Origin: Planctomycetota bacterium
GTDB lineage: Bacteria > Planctomycetota > Phycisphaerae > UBA1845
Direction of reading: 5' to 3'
NCBI GenBank assembly: GCA_022563055.1
Contig: JADFOB010000098.1
Coordinates: forward strand, 1-5,901
Length of the DNA stretch: 5,901 nucleotides
In this document: in pieces, positions 1 through 5,886 of the stretch
How positions within the stretch are numbered: position 1 is the stretch's first letter
How the letters are laid out: each line of letters opens with the position of its first letter
Program-made: the position numbers and the translations under genes
The notes under the pieces: generated by a model
Databases searched by the model: none
What the model saw: the letters and a program-made list of their open reading frames with translations, nothing else
Told to the model about the DNA's origin: nothing

Positions 1-394
1 CGACGCGCTGAATCTCCCGTTTGCCTCGGGGAGCTTCTCGATCACTTCGTGCGCCTTTGGCGTGCGCAACTTCCAAGACCTCGACATGGGTTTGCGAGAG
101 ATGTTCCGCGTTCTGCGAAGCGGTGGTCGCGCGGTCATCCTCGAATTCACGACGCCCGCGAATCGTTTCGCGCGTGCGTTTGTCGGGCTCTATACCGCGC
201 GATTCATGCCCGTGGTGGCGTCGCTGATCAGCGGCGACAGGTCGGGCGCGTATCGCTATCTTCCCAAGTCCGTGGTATCCTTCGCCGACGCCGAGGAGAT
301 GTGTAACCGGCTGCGCGGGGTCGGGTTCGTCCGCCCGCGCGCGACACGATTGACCATGGGTCTCGTCACCGTCTACCTTGCCTGGCGGGATTGA
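1..394 (+). CDS. ubiE: UbiE/MenG-type quinone C-methyltransferase, 3' part (5' end outside window)
   Basis: C-terminal 130 residues of the SAM-dependent methyltransferase that C-methylates demethylmenaquinone or the ubiquinone precursor, a late step of quinone synthesis at the cytoplasmic membrane. The reading frame is already open at the left edge (first full codon at base 2). Seen directly: the family signature LPF..GSF followed by FGVRN (about visible residues 19-23), then EMFRVLRSGGR and LEFTTP, which correspond to FGLRN, RVLKPGGR and LEFSKP of E. coli UbiE. The chain continues with an SYRYL-like AYRYLPKSV and ends in GLVTVYLAWRD, matching the GGVAALHIGWK-type end of the family. The SAM-binding glycine motif I must lie upstream of the window. 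UbiE proteins are usually about 230-250 residues, so roughly half is visible. The stop overlaps or abuts the next gene. Whether the substrate is a benzoquinone or a naphthoquinone cannot be read from this part alone; the neighbouring MqnP-like gene favours menaquinone. Confidence 0.93.
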   Translation, partial: DALNLPFASGSFSITSCAFGVRNFQDLDMGLREMFRVLRSGGRAVILEFTTPANRFARAFVGLYTARFMPVVASLISGDRSGAYRYLPKSVVSFADAEEMCNRLRGVGFVRPRATRLTMGLVTVYLAWRD

Positions 395-2355
395 CGCTCG
401 TGCAGACTTCTCAACCCACGCCGACTGTCGCTTCCTTGGATGCGCATGCCGCCAAACAGGAAGGTGCGCGAGGTGTCGCGCCCTTCAAAGACGTCTGGTC
501 GCGGTCCGGTTCCAAGTATCGCCTACGCGCCGTCGTGCTCTTGGCGGTCAATGTACTCCTCTTTGCAGGCGTGGGGTGCTTCGCCTACTGGATTCGCAGC
601 GGTGTCGTATTCGCTCCGGCGATGGAAGGCTACCGGGACCAGTTCGTACAGACGTTTAACTTCGGGCGACATACGACGGTCTCTCTGGCGGACCTGCTCA
701 TCGCGCCGATCAGTATCCAGGACGTGCCCATGCAGATTCCGATCATCGGGCTGCTGATGGCCACCTTGATTGCGATTCCCATCCTCGTTTCCATTCTCTA
801 CCGGTTCTGGTCGAGCCTACCTTTTATTCTGGTCGTCGGTGTGCTCGCGGTGATGCCGTGGCTGGCGATCACGCTCCTGGGGTCGTGCATCATCGCCTCG
901 ATCCGCCCATTTTCCATGCGGTTTCGCTTCATCTCGGGCGTTGCGGGTCTGGTGCCGATCGTGGTGTACCTGGCGCTGGCCTGGCATGGCAGCGCGGAAC
1001 TCGTCATGGGTCGGTTCGACCCGATCGACCGGGTGAAGTTCATTGCACCTTGGGTTCTGGCGATCGTGGCGGCCACCCTGCTCTTTGCGATCGTGTTGAC
1101 CATCGCGAAGCTCGTGGACTACAGGCCCGGTGCGATCACGCCGCTACTCGCCTTGATGTTCGGTTTGCCGGTCGGGTTGTTTGAGTTTCGCGTGGGGCGT
1201 GACGAACTGCACTATCGCCTGCTCGAAGATCTCAATGCCCACCATTTCGACGAGGTGGACGCCTCGGTGGGATTGCGAGAGGCCGCCGAGCGTACCTGGG
1301 CGCGCCATCCGCTGCCGCGCCCGCGCCGCGAAAAGCTCTTGGAGGTCGAGAAGCAGAAATGGCAATTCAAGCTGGCGTCCGATCTGGCGCCGTTTAAGTC
1401 CGAGCTTACACGCCACCAGGGGGAGCTGGTGGACCGGTGCGATTGGTTCCTCAAGCGTTTTCCGCAAAGCCGGTATGCCTTGAATGTCCTGTATATCAAG
1501 GGCCGGGCGCTGGACATGCGGGTCGACCCGGTTGAATTCCGCCAGAACAAGTGGATCCGTTTCTACGACGATTTCCCGGCTGATGCGTCGCTGGAGACAT
1601 GGCGAATCGCGCTGGCCAACGGTTCCGAGTCGGTGATCAGCGCCGTCGCTTTGCTCAAGCTGTCGCAGCTCCATGCGCGCAGAGGTGATGTCGATCGAGC
1701 GATGGACGAGCTGGGCACGCTTATGCGACGCTTCACCGTAGGACGAACATCGCCCGCCGCCGCCGACACCGCGAGGGTGGCCCACAAGGGCGTGCTGGAG
1801 CGCGACCTGCCCGAGGCGAGTCTCCGGATCCCGCTGGAACGTATTCTGCTCCAGGCGCATCGCCTGCACGATCTGCTTACGCTCAACCGCGATCCTATCT
1901 ATGACTATGATCCGATCAGCGGAGAGCGGCGGCCGGGGCGCCGGTCAAGCCTTGGCTTTGGGCTCTTGGATCTGGATCCGCGCCATCAGCGCTACCGAGC
2001 CAACCTCCGCGAGCTCAAGCGCCAGTATCCCAACTGCCAGATCGAAGACAACATCGACTTGGAGATTGCGGAGGCTACGCCCGCGCGCGTGGTGGACGTC
2101 GAAACGGGGCGCCCCGTTGTGCCGGATCCTTCGAAGATCCAGTTGTTGGAGGCCTGTTTGGCGAGTTACCCCAACGGTGACGCGGTTCCCGAGGCACTGT
2201 TTCGTCTTGCCGTGGCCTATCGGAGCGACGGGCAAGCGGCAAGAAGCGAGGCGACCTTTGGCCGCCTTTTCAACGAGCATCCCGATTCGGTGTGGGCGCG
2301 CGAGGCGACACGGCAGACGCGCGGCCGGTCGAACTCAAACGGGATAAAGCCATGA
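391..2355 (+). CDS. Unrecognised six-TM membrane protein with C-terminal TPR-like repeats
   Basis: I do not recognise a named family. Numbered from TTG at 391 (654 residues), about six hydrophobic segments lie near 44-68, 114-137, 143-168, 181-199, 217-241 and 247-265. A charged, largely helical region follows. Within it, stretches resemble TPR/YbgF-BamD-type helical hairpins: 345-372 (FLKRFPQSRYALNVLYIKG), 416-448 (LLKLSQLHARRGDVDRAMDEL) and 585-638 (ends with NEHPDSVWAREA). There is no signal peptide or lipobox. With six segments both termini should lie on one side. The basic N-terminus suggests the cytoplasm, but the basic loop at 172-179 makes the topology uncertain. Start choice: TTG 391 overlaps the ubiE stop as TTGA, but the purine-rich GGCGGGA at 384-390 abuts it. 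GTG at 400 has that site 9 bases upstream and may be the true start (651 residues). The end overlaps ubiX by ATGA. Co-transcription with quinone genes suggests, without proving, a membrane scaffold or accessory role. Confidence 0.85.
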   Translation: MTLVQTSQPTPTVASLDAHAAKQEGARGVAPFKDVWSRSGSKYRLRAVVLLAVNVLLFAGVGCFAYWIRSGVVFAPAMEGYRDQFVQTFNFGRHTTVSLADLLIAPISIQDVPMQIPIIGLLMATLIAIPILVSILYRFWSSLPFILVVGVLAVMPWLAITLLGSCIIASIRPFSMRFRFISGVAGLVPIVVYLALAWHGSAELVMGRFDPIDRVKFIAPWVLAIVAATLLFAIVLTIAKLVDYRPGAITPLLALMFGLPVGLFEFRVGRDELHYRLLEDLNAHHFDEVDASVGLREAAERTWARHPLPRPRREKLLEVEKQKWQFKLASDLAPFKSELTRHQGELVDRCDWFLKRFPQSRYALNVLYIKGRALDMRVDPVEFRQNKWIRFYDDFPADASLETWRIALANGSESVISAVALLKLSQLHARRGDVDRAMDELGTLMRRFTVGRTSPAAADTARVAHKGVLERDLPEASLRIPLERILLQAHRLHDLLTLNRDPIYDYDPISGERRPGRRSSLGFGLLDLDPRHQRYRANLRELKRQYPNCQIEDNIDLEIAEATPARVVDVETGRPVVPDPSKIQLLEACLASYPNGDAVPEALFRLAVAYRSDGQAARSEATFGRLFNEHPDSVWAREATRQTRGRSNSNGIKP

Positions 2356-2996
2356 CGGCTGACATCACAACGAAGCAGATCGTCGTTGGTATCACGGGTG
2401 CCAGCGGCGCGCGCTATGCGCAGCGGCTTGTGGAATGCCTCTGCGAAGCCGGTGCGATCGTCCATCTCGTCGTGTCGCCGTACGGTCGGCGCCTGCTGCT
2501 CGACGAATTAAACGTGGCGGAGGTATCCTCGGAGGCGTTGCTCGGTCGGGCGTCGAACCAGATAATCGTCTACCCCTATAAGGACGTCGGTTCCGTTCTG
2601 GCGAGCGGCAGCTTCCGAACCGACGGCATGATTATCTGTCCGTGCAGCAGCCACACGCTCGGCGCGATCGCTTCGGGGCTCGGTGATAACCTTCTTCACC
2701 GGGCGGCTGCGGTCACGCTCAAGGAGGCACGACGACTCATCGTGGTCCCGCGAGAGATGCCGATGAGCCGCATCGACTTGCAGAACGCTCTTCGGCTCAG
2801 CGAAGCCGGTGCGGTGATCTGCCCCGCCTCACCGGGGTTCTACATGCTCCCCGATACCATCGCGGATCTGGTCGACTTCGTCGTCGGCAAACTCCTCGAT
2901 CTGATGGACCTGCCGCATCAACTCAACACGCGCTGGGCTCAGCGCCACGAAGCGGATCCGCCCCGCGCCGGGACGGGATCGGTGCCAACACCATGA
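2352..2996 (+). CDS. ubiX: Flavin prenyltransferase UbiX
   Basis: Transfers a dimethylallyl group to reduced FMN to make prenylated FMN, the cofactor of UbiD decarboxylases. The ATG at 2352 (214 residues) is chosen because it forms an ATGA overlap with the preceding stop, has GGGA 7 bases upstream, and places the first beta strand at the usual position. An in-frame GTG at 2292 would add 20 residues that do not look like the family. Motifs seen: GITGASGA (13-20, FMN phosphate loop), SPYGRRLL (42-49), CPCSSHTLGAIASGLGDNL (96-114), KEARRLIVVPREMP (124-137), and SEAGAVICPASPGFY (150-164). By comparison with P. aeruginosa UbiX, R117, K124, R134, E135 and Y164 line up with R122, K129, R139, E140 and Y169. 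The equivalent of R185 appears to be K180. The tail after about 195 is Pro/Arg-rich and dispensable-looking. Homologues form dodecamers in the cytosol. It serves the UbiD encoded at the right of the window. Confidence 0.96.
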   Translation: MTADITTKQIVVGITGASGARYAQRLVECLCEAGAIVHLVVSPYGRRLLLDELNVAEVSSEALLGRASNQIIVYPYKDVGSVLASGSFRTDGMIICPCSSHTLGAIASGLGDNLLHRAAAVTLKEARRLIVVPREMPMSRIDLQNALRLSEAGAVICPASPGFYMLPDTIADLVDFVVGKLLDLMDLPHQLNTRWAQRHEADPPRAGTGSVPTP

Positions 2997-3892
2997 CATC
3001 CATCCTGTCGGTCGCTCGCACGTGGGCCGATATGGTGAAGCTCTCGCACTCCGTCTTCGCGCTACCGTTTGCCTTGATCGCCGCGTTCCTGGCCGGTCGA
3101 GGTATTGAAGATCGTGGATGGCCCCACCTCGGTCAGCTTGCGCTCATCGTCATCTGCATGGTCAGCGGGCGGAGCTTTGCCATGACGTTCAATCGCATCG
3201 TCGATGCCCAAATCGACGCCGGGAATCCGCGCACCGCGAGCCGTCCGCTACCGGCTGGTCGGCTGACATTCCTGGCGGCGTGGATCATGCTGTTGCTCTC
3301 GGCGTGCACGTTTGGACTGGGGAGCTTGGGCTTTCACCTGTTTTACGGCAACACCTGGCCGATCCTGTTTTCGGGTCCGGTCCTGATCTATCTAGGCGCC
3401 TACTCGTTTACGAAGCGATTCACGAAATGGTCGCACTACTATCTTGGAAGTGCCATCGCCTTGGCACCGGTGGCGGCCTGGGTGGCGATCGACCCCGATA
3501 CGCTGGGCCTTCCCGCGTGGTTGCTGATGGCCACCGTCACGTTCTGGATCGCCGGGTTCGACATCATCTATTCCTGCCAGGATCTTGAGGTGGATCGACG
3601 CGACGATCTGTACAGTCTTCCGTCGCGACTGGGGCCGGTGGCGGCGCTGCGCATCGCGCGTGTGTCGCACGTTCTTACGGTGCTCGGGCTCATCGCGTTG
3701 GGCTCTGCGGCCAATCTGGGTTGGATCTACGCGATCGGCGTAGTGCTCGCTGCCGTCTTGTTGACGATTGAGAATGCACTCGTGCGTCCGGGCGACTACC
3801 GCCGCGTGACCGTGGCGTTCTTTACCATGAACGGGCTCGTAAGCCTCGTGCTGGCGGCTGCCGCGATTACGGATATCTTCGTTTCCGCGTAG
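2993..3892 (+). CDS. ubiA: UbiA-family polyprenyltransferase, MqnP-like (futalosine-pathway type)
   Basis: Integral-membrane enzyme that attaches the polyprenyl chain to an aromatic carboxylate: 4-hydroxybenzoate in ubiquinone synthesis, or 1,4-dihydroxy-6-naphthoate for MqnP. At 299 residues it has family length. The first Asp-rich motif is N67-R-I-V-D71-A-Q-I-D75 and the second is D197-L-E-V-D201, both of which bind Mg-diphosphate. Hydrophobic helices fill most of the rest. Several signatures match what I recall of the MqnP-like subgroup rather than classic UbiA: VKLSHSVFALPFAL (15-28), SFAMTFNR (61-68), NPRTASRPLPAG (78-89), YSFTKRFT (137-144), WIAGFDIIY (185-193), and AFFTMNG (275-281). 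The subgroup call is from memory of these motifs and is less certain than the family call. The ATG overlaps the ubiX stop as ATGA, and a GGGAT 13 bases upstream is a poor ribosome site, so translational coupling is likely. It is the last gene of the plus-strand operon. Confidence 0.94.
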   Translation: MTSILSVARTWADMVKLSHSVFALPFALIAAFLAGRGIEDRGWPHLGQLALIVICMVSGRSFAMTFNRIVDAQIDAGNPRTASRPLPAGRLTFLAAWIMLLLSACTFGLGSLGFHLFYGNTWPILFSGPVLIYLGAYSFTKRFTKWSHYYLGSAIALAPVAAWVAIDPDTLGLPAWLLMATVTFWIAGFDIIYSCQDLEVDRRDDLYSLPSRLGPVAALRIARVSHVLTVLGLIALGSAANLGWIYAIGVVLAAVLLTIENALVRPGDYRRVTVAFFTMNGLVSLVLAAAAITDIFVSA

Positions 3893-3903
3893 AGTTGACT
3901 CAT

Positions 3904-3939
3904 TGGGGGCACGATTGCCGATTCCCAATCGTGACCCCA
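3904..3939. repeat. Imperfect stem-loop just after ubiA
   Basis: Bases 3910-3917 (CACGATTG) pair perfectly with 3926-3933 (CAATCGTG) around an 8-base loop. After one G/A mismatch (3909/3934), 3904-3908 pairs with 3935-3939, giving 13 pairs in total. It starts 12 bases beyond the ubiA stop, so it could protect the mRNA end or act in termination. Neither strand has a T-run after it, so a classical intrinsic terminator is not supported. Its right arm shares 3936-3939 with the next palindrome. Confidence 0.75.
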
Positions 3940-3955
3940 CCTTTGCAAAGGTGGG
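3936..3955. repeat. Perfect 20-base palindrome
   Basis: CCCACCTTTGCAAAGGTGGG is its own reverse complement. It is followed directly by GGTGG-G-CCACC symmetry at 3950-3960. It lies in the gap between convergent genes, outside both. As a cruciform or RNA hairpin it cannot form at the same time as the full 3904-3939 stem, because four bases are shared. It could be a REP-like unit, a protein-binding site or a terminator arm. No U-tract is present on either side. Confidence 0.8.
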
Positions 3956-3961
3956 CCACCC

Positions 3962-4045
3962 ATCCGTACCGCGACCGTCAGGGAGCGGATGCGTGAGCGC
4001 TGCTGAACCCGTAGTTAATCGCTTCCTAACGGGCGCGGTACGGAT
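3962..4045. repeat. 84-base inverted-repeat element (MITE/REP-like) between convergent genes
   Basis: The ends are a perfect 12-base inverted repeat: ATCCGTACCGCG at 3962-3973 and its reverse complement at 4034-4045. Pairing continues inward, 3962-3988 against 4019-4045, with 23 Watson-Crick pairs, two G-T pairs and two mismatches, leaving a loop of about 30 bases. A smaller hairpin inside the left arm (3969-3976 with 3981-3988, loop GTCA) is an alternative fold containing a tandem G.A mismatch. No protein is encoded and no target-site duplication is obvious. It may be a non-autonomous palindromic element that also separates the two convergent transcripts. Mobility is inference; the inverted structure is directly seen. 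Confidence 0.65.
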
Positions 4046-4074
4046 TACGCCTCGATTCAGGTGTATCGCAACTA

Positions 4075-5622
4075 CTAGAACCCATACTCGCTCCATCGTC
4101 GCTCGACAAGCTGTTTGATGTCATCGCTCATGACCAGCAGTTCCGGCCAATCGCGGACTTGGCCTTCGCCGGGGATCTTGCGCGTGGCGTCGATGCCGAT
4201 TTTCGCACCGGTGCCGTATTCCGGCGTGGCGTGGTCCAGGATGTCGCACGGACCGTCCACGATCATAACGTCCCGTCGCCAATCGACGTTGGCGCACATG
4301 TGAAACAGGACAGCCTGTTCGTCGTGCACGTTCACATGGTCGTCGACGACGATGATCATCTTGGAGAACATCATCTGTCCCGCGCCCCAGACGGCGCTCA
4401 TGACCTTCCTGGCTTGCATCGGGTAGTCCTTGCGAATCGTGATGAACACGCAGTTGTGAAACGCCCCGAACATCGGAAGGTGATAATCGATCACGTCGGG
4501 GATGAGCGTCTTGAGCAGCGGCAGGAAGACCCGCTCCGTCGCCTTGCCCAGGTAGTAATCCTCCTGCGGTGGAAGTCCCACGATCGTCGTCGGGTAGATC
4601 GGCGCGTGCCGGTGTGTGATGGCGGTGACATGCAAGGCCGGATAGCGATCGGCGAGCGAATAGAATCCCGTGTGGTCGCCGAATGGCCCCTCGATGAGCG
4701 TCCGGTCGGGATCGACCCAGCCTTCGATGACGATTTCGGCGTTGACGGGCACCTCCAGAGGGATCGTCTTGCACGGGACAAGTTCGATGGCGGACCCGTT
4801 AAGGAAACCCGCAAAGAGCAGCTCGCTGATGTCGGGCGGAAGCGGGCAGGTGGCTGCGTAGGGCAGCACGGGCTCGCCCCCCAAGACGATCGCCACCGGC
4901 ATTTTCTCTCCACGCTTCTTGTACTCGCGGAAGTGTCTGGCCCCGTCGTGGTGGACGTGCCAGTGCATGGCAGCGAGCTTCCGGCCAAACACCTGCACGC
5001 GGTACATGCCGACGTTGCGAATACCCGTCGCGGGATTCTTCGTGTAGACGCCGGCGAAGGTGATGTATCGCCCGGTTCCCTCTTTATAATCAGCCGGTTT
5101 GAGACCGTATCCGGACTCGCCGTCGTGGGGCCAGCATTGGATGATCGGAAGCGAAGTCAGGTCGGCGTCGTCCGTGTGGACAACATCCTGACACATCCCA
5201 CGCTTGACCACTTTGGGTCCAACGCCCGCGAGCTTGGCGAGTTGCGGAAGCTTCTTTAGCTTGTCCATCAGGTTCGTGGGCACGTCCGGATTGACCAGCT
5301 CCCCCAGGCGTGCGGTCAGCTCGTCGAAGCTCGACACACCCAGCGCGATTCGCATTCTCTCGTAGCTTCCGAACACGTTGATGGCCACGGGGATGTCGGC
5401 GCCTTTGACGTTCTCGAACAGAAGCGCATGCCCGCCGAGGGTACCGTGAACTGGATCGGTGTCCGGCGGCGGAGCATCGCCGGCAGCGGGCAGCTTGGAC
5501 GTCCGGTCTGCAATCGCGGCGATTTCCAGGATTGGATCCACCTCGGCGACCACACGTTTGAGCTGGCCACGCGCGTCAAGGTCGTCGATGAAACTTTGAA
5601 GGTCACTGTAGGGCACGGTCAC
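4075..5622 (-). CDS. ubiD: UbiD-family prFMN-dependent decarboxylase
   Basis: Removes the ring carboxylate of the prenylated quinone precursor, using prenylated FMN made by UbiX plus a divalent metal and K+. It has 515 residues (E. coli UbiD has 497) and looks complete. Family landmarks: YSDLQSFIDDLDARGQLKRV (5-24), RNVGMYRVQVFG (202-213), LPPDISELLFAGFLNG (261-276), EGPFGDHTGFY (311-321), and GTGAKIGIDATRKIPGEG (470-487). By analogy with characterised UbiD/Fdc enzymes, N203 and the His at 224/225 are cofactor/metal-site candidates, and R208, E311 and D316 are the catalytic Arg-acid-acid set. The D at 316 is the UbiD form; Fdc1 has Glu. Start: GTG at 5622 has GAGGAG (5631-5626) only 3 bases upstream, whereas GTG at 5616 (codon 3) has it 9 bases upstream, so the protein may begin there. 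It ends with tandem TAG TAG. It is transcribed toward ubiA, so it is a separate unit from ubiX despite the shared function. In this context it may be the decarboxylase of the futalosine-type pathway. Confidence 0.95.
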   Translation of the reverse strand: MTVPYSDLQSFIDDLDARGQLKRVVAEVDPILEIAAIADRTSKLPAAGDAPPPDTDPVHGTLGGHALLFENVKGADIPVAINVFGSYERMRIALGVSSFDELTARLGELVNPDVPTNLMDKLKKLPQLAKLAGVGPKVVKRGMCQDVVHTDDADLTSLPIIQCWPHDGESGYGLKPADYKEGTGRYITFAGVYTKNPATGIRNVGMYRVQVFGRKLAAMHWHVHHDGARHFREYKKRGEKMPVAIVLGGEPVLPYAATCPLPPDISELLFAGFLNGSAIELVPCKTIPLEVPVNAEIVIEGWVDPDRTLIEGPFGDHTGFYSLADRYPALHVTAITHRHAPIYPTTIVGLPPQEDYYLGKATERVFLPLLKTLIPDVIDYHLPMFGAFHNCVFITIRKDYPMQARKVMSAVWGAGQMMFSKMIIVVDDHVNVHDEQAVLFHMCANVDWRRDVMIVDGPCDILDHATPEYGTGAKIGIDATRKIPGEGQVRDWPELLVMSDDIKQLVERRWSEYGF

Positions 5623-5625
5623 ACA

Positions 5626-5631
5626 CTCCTC
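5626..5631 (-). promoter_or_regulatory. Ribosome binding site of ubiD
   Basis: Read on the minus strand this is GAGGAG, the only strong Shine-Dalgarno match in the window. It lies 3 bases before GTG 5622 and 9 bases before the in-frame GTG at 5616, so it favours a start two codons inside the longest frame. Confidence 0.6.
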
Positions 5632-5652
5632 GCCATGAAATACGCGATGGGT

Positions 5653-5690
5653 ATCTTAACGCTACAGCGCGAAGTCGTCCCGATGGGACG
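5653..5690 (-). promoter_or_regulatory. Candidate weak promoter with palindrome upstream of ubiD
   Basis: On the minus strand, GGGACG (5681-5676, 3 of 6 matches to TTGACA) is separated by 17 bases from TAAGAT (5658-5653, 4 of 6 matches to TATAAT). This would give a leader of about 25-30 bases before ubiD. The -35 candidate is one arm of the palindrome CGTCCC-GAT-GGGACG (5676-5690, plus strand), which could be an operator. The hexamer matches are weak and could be chance in GC-rich DNA. The position and the correct spacing are what support it. Confidence 0.3.
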
Positions 5691-5851
5691 TTCGATGACC
5701 GTCGTAAGCGTTGCCGCGGGGCAGATCCCGGAAGGACGAACCGACAATAGCCCCCCTGGAGCCGCACACAGTGGCCGCATCGTCGCTGAGTCTGCCCATC
5801 CATTCACCAACAGGAACATCCGCCGATTCCGTCATGGACCCCTGGACATGC

Positions 5852-5866
5852 CCCCGGCCGCCGGGG
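5852..5866. repeat. Short GC hairpin CCCCGG-CCG-CCGGGG
   Basis: A 6-pair all-GC stem with a 3-base loop, lying 2 bases from a second hairpin at 5869-5886. There is no T-run on either strand. It may be part of a two-hairpin termination region for a gene beyond the right edge, or simply GC-rich spacer. Confidence 0.4.
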
Positions 5867-5868
5867 AA

Positions 5869-5886
5869 AGCCCCGTAAACGGGGCT
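5869..5886 (-). terminator. Hairpin, possible terminator for a minus-strand gene to the right
   Basis: AGCCCCG pairs perfectly with CGGGGCT around TAAA (TTTA on the minus strand). Read on the minus strand the stem is followed by TT and then GC-rich bases (only three Ts counting the end of the stem), so the U-tract is short and termination would be weak. No gene end is visible within the window, so the gene it would serve is unseen. Confidence 0.35.

Noticed and set aside
1144..1869. 241-codon minus-strand frame opposite the membrane/TPR-like gene
   Set aside because: It is a shadow of an operonic gene on the plus strand, with no recognisable motif, ribosome site or neighbour on that strand.
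2292..2351. GTG at 2292 as the start of ubiX
   Set aside because: It would add 20 residues overlapping the end of the preceding gene that do not resemble UbiX. The ATG at 2352 has coupling geometry and a ribosome site.
3392..4096. 234-codon minus-strand frame across the ubiA 3' half and the repeat zone
   Set aside because: It is antisense to a well-supported ubiA and its N-terminal part is a read-through of the palindromes. The composition is Arg/His-rich as expected of a GC-rich shadow frame.
3903..4118. 71-codon plus-strand frame in the convergent gap
   Set aside because: It translates the hairpin repeats and runs into the ubiD 3' end. No ribosome site and no protein-like character.
4159..5259. 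366-codon plus-strand frame opposite ubiD
   Set aside because: It is antisense to a UbiD whose motifs are intact throughout. Asp/Val/His/Arg-rich composition typical of a complementary shadow frame.
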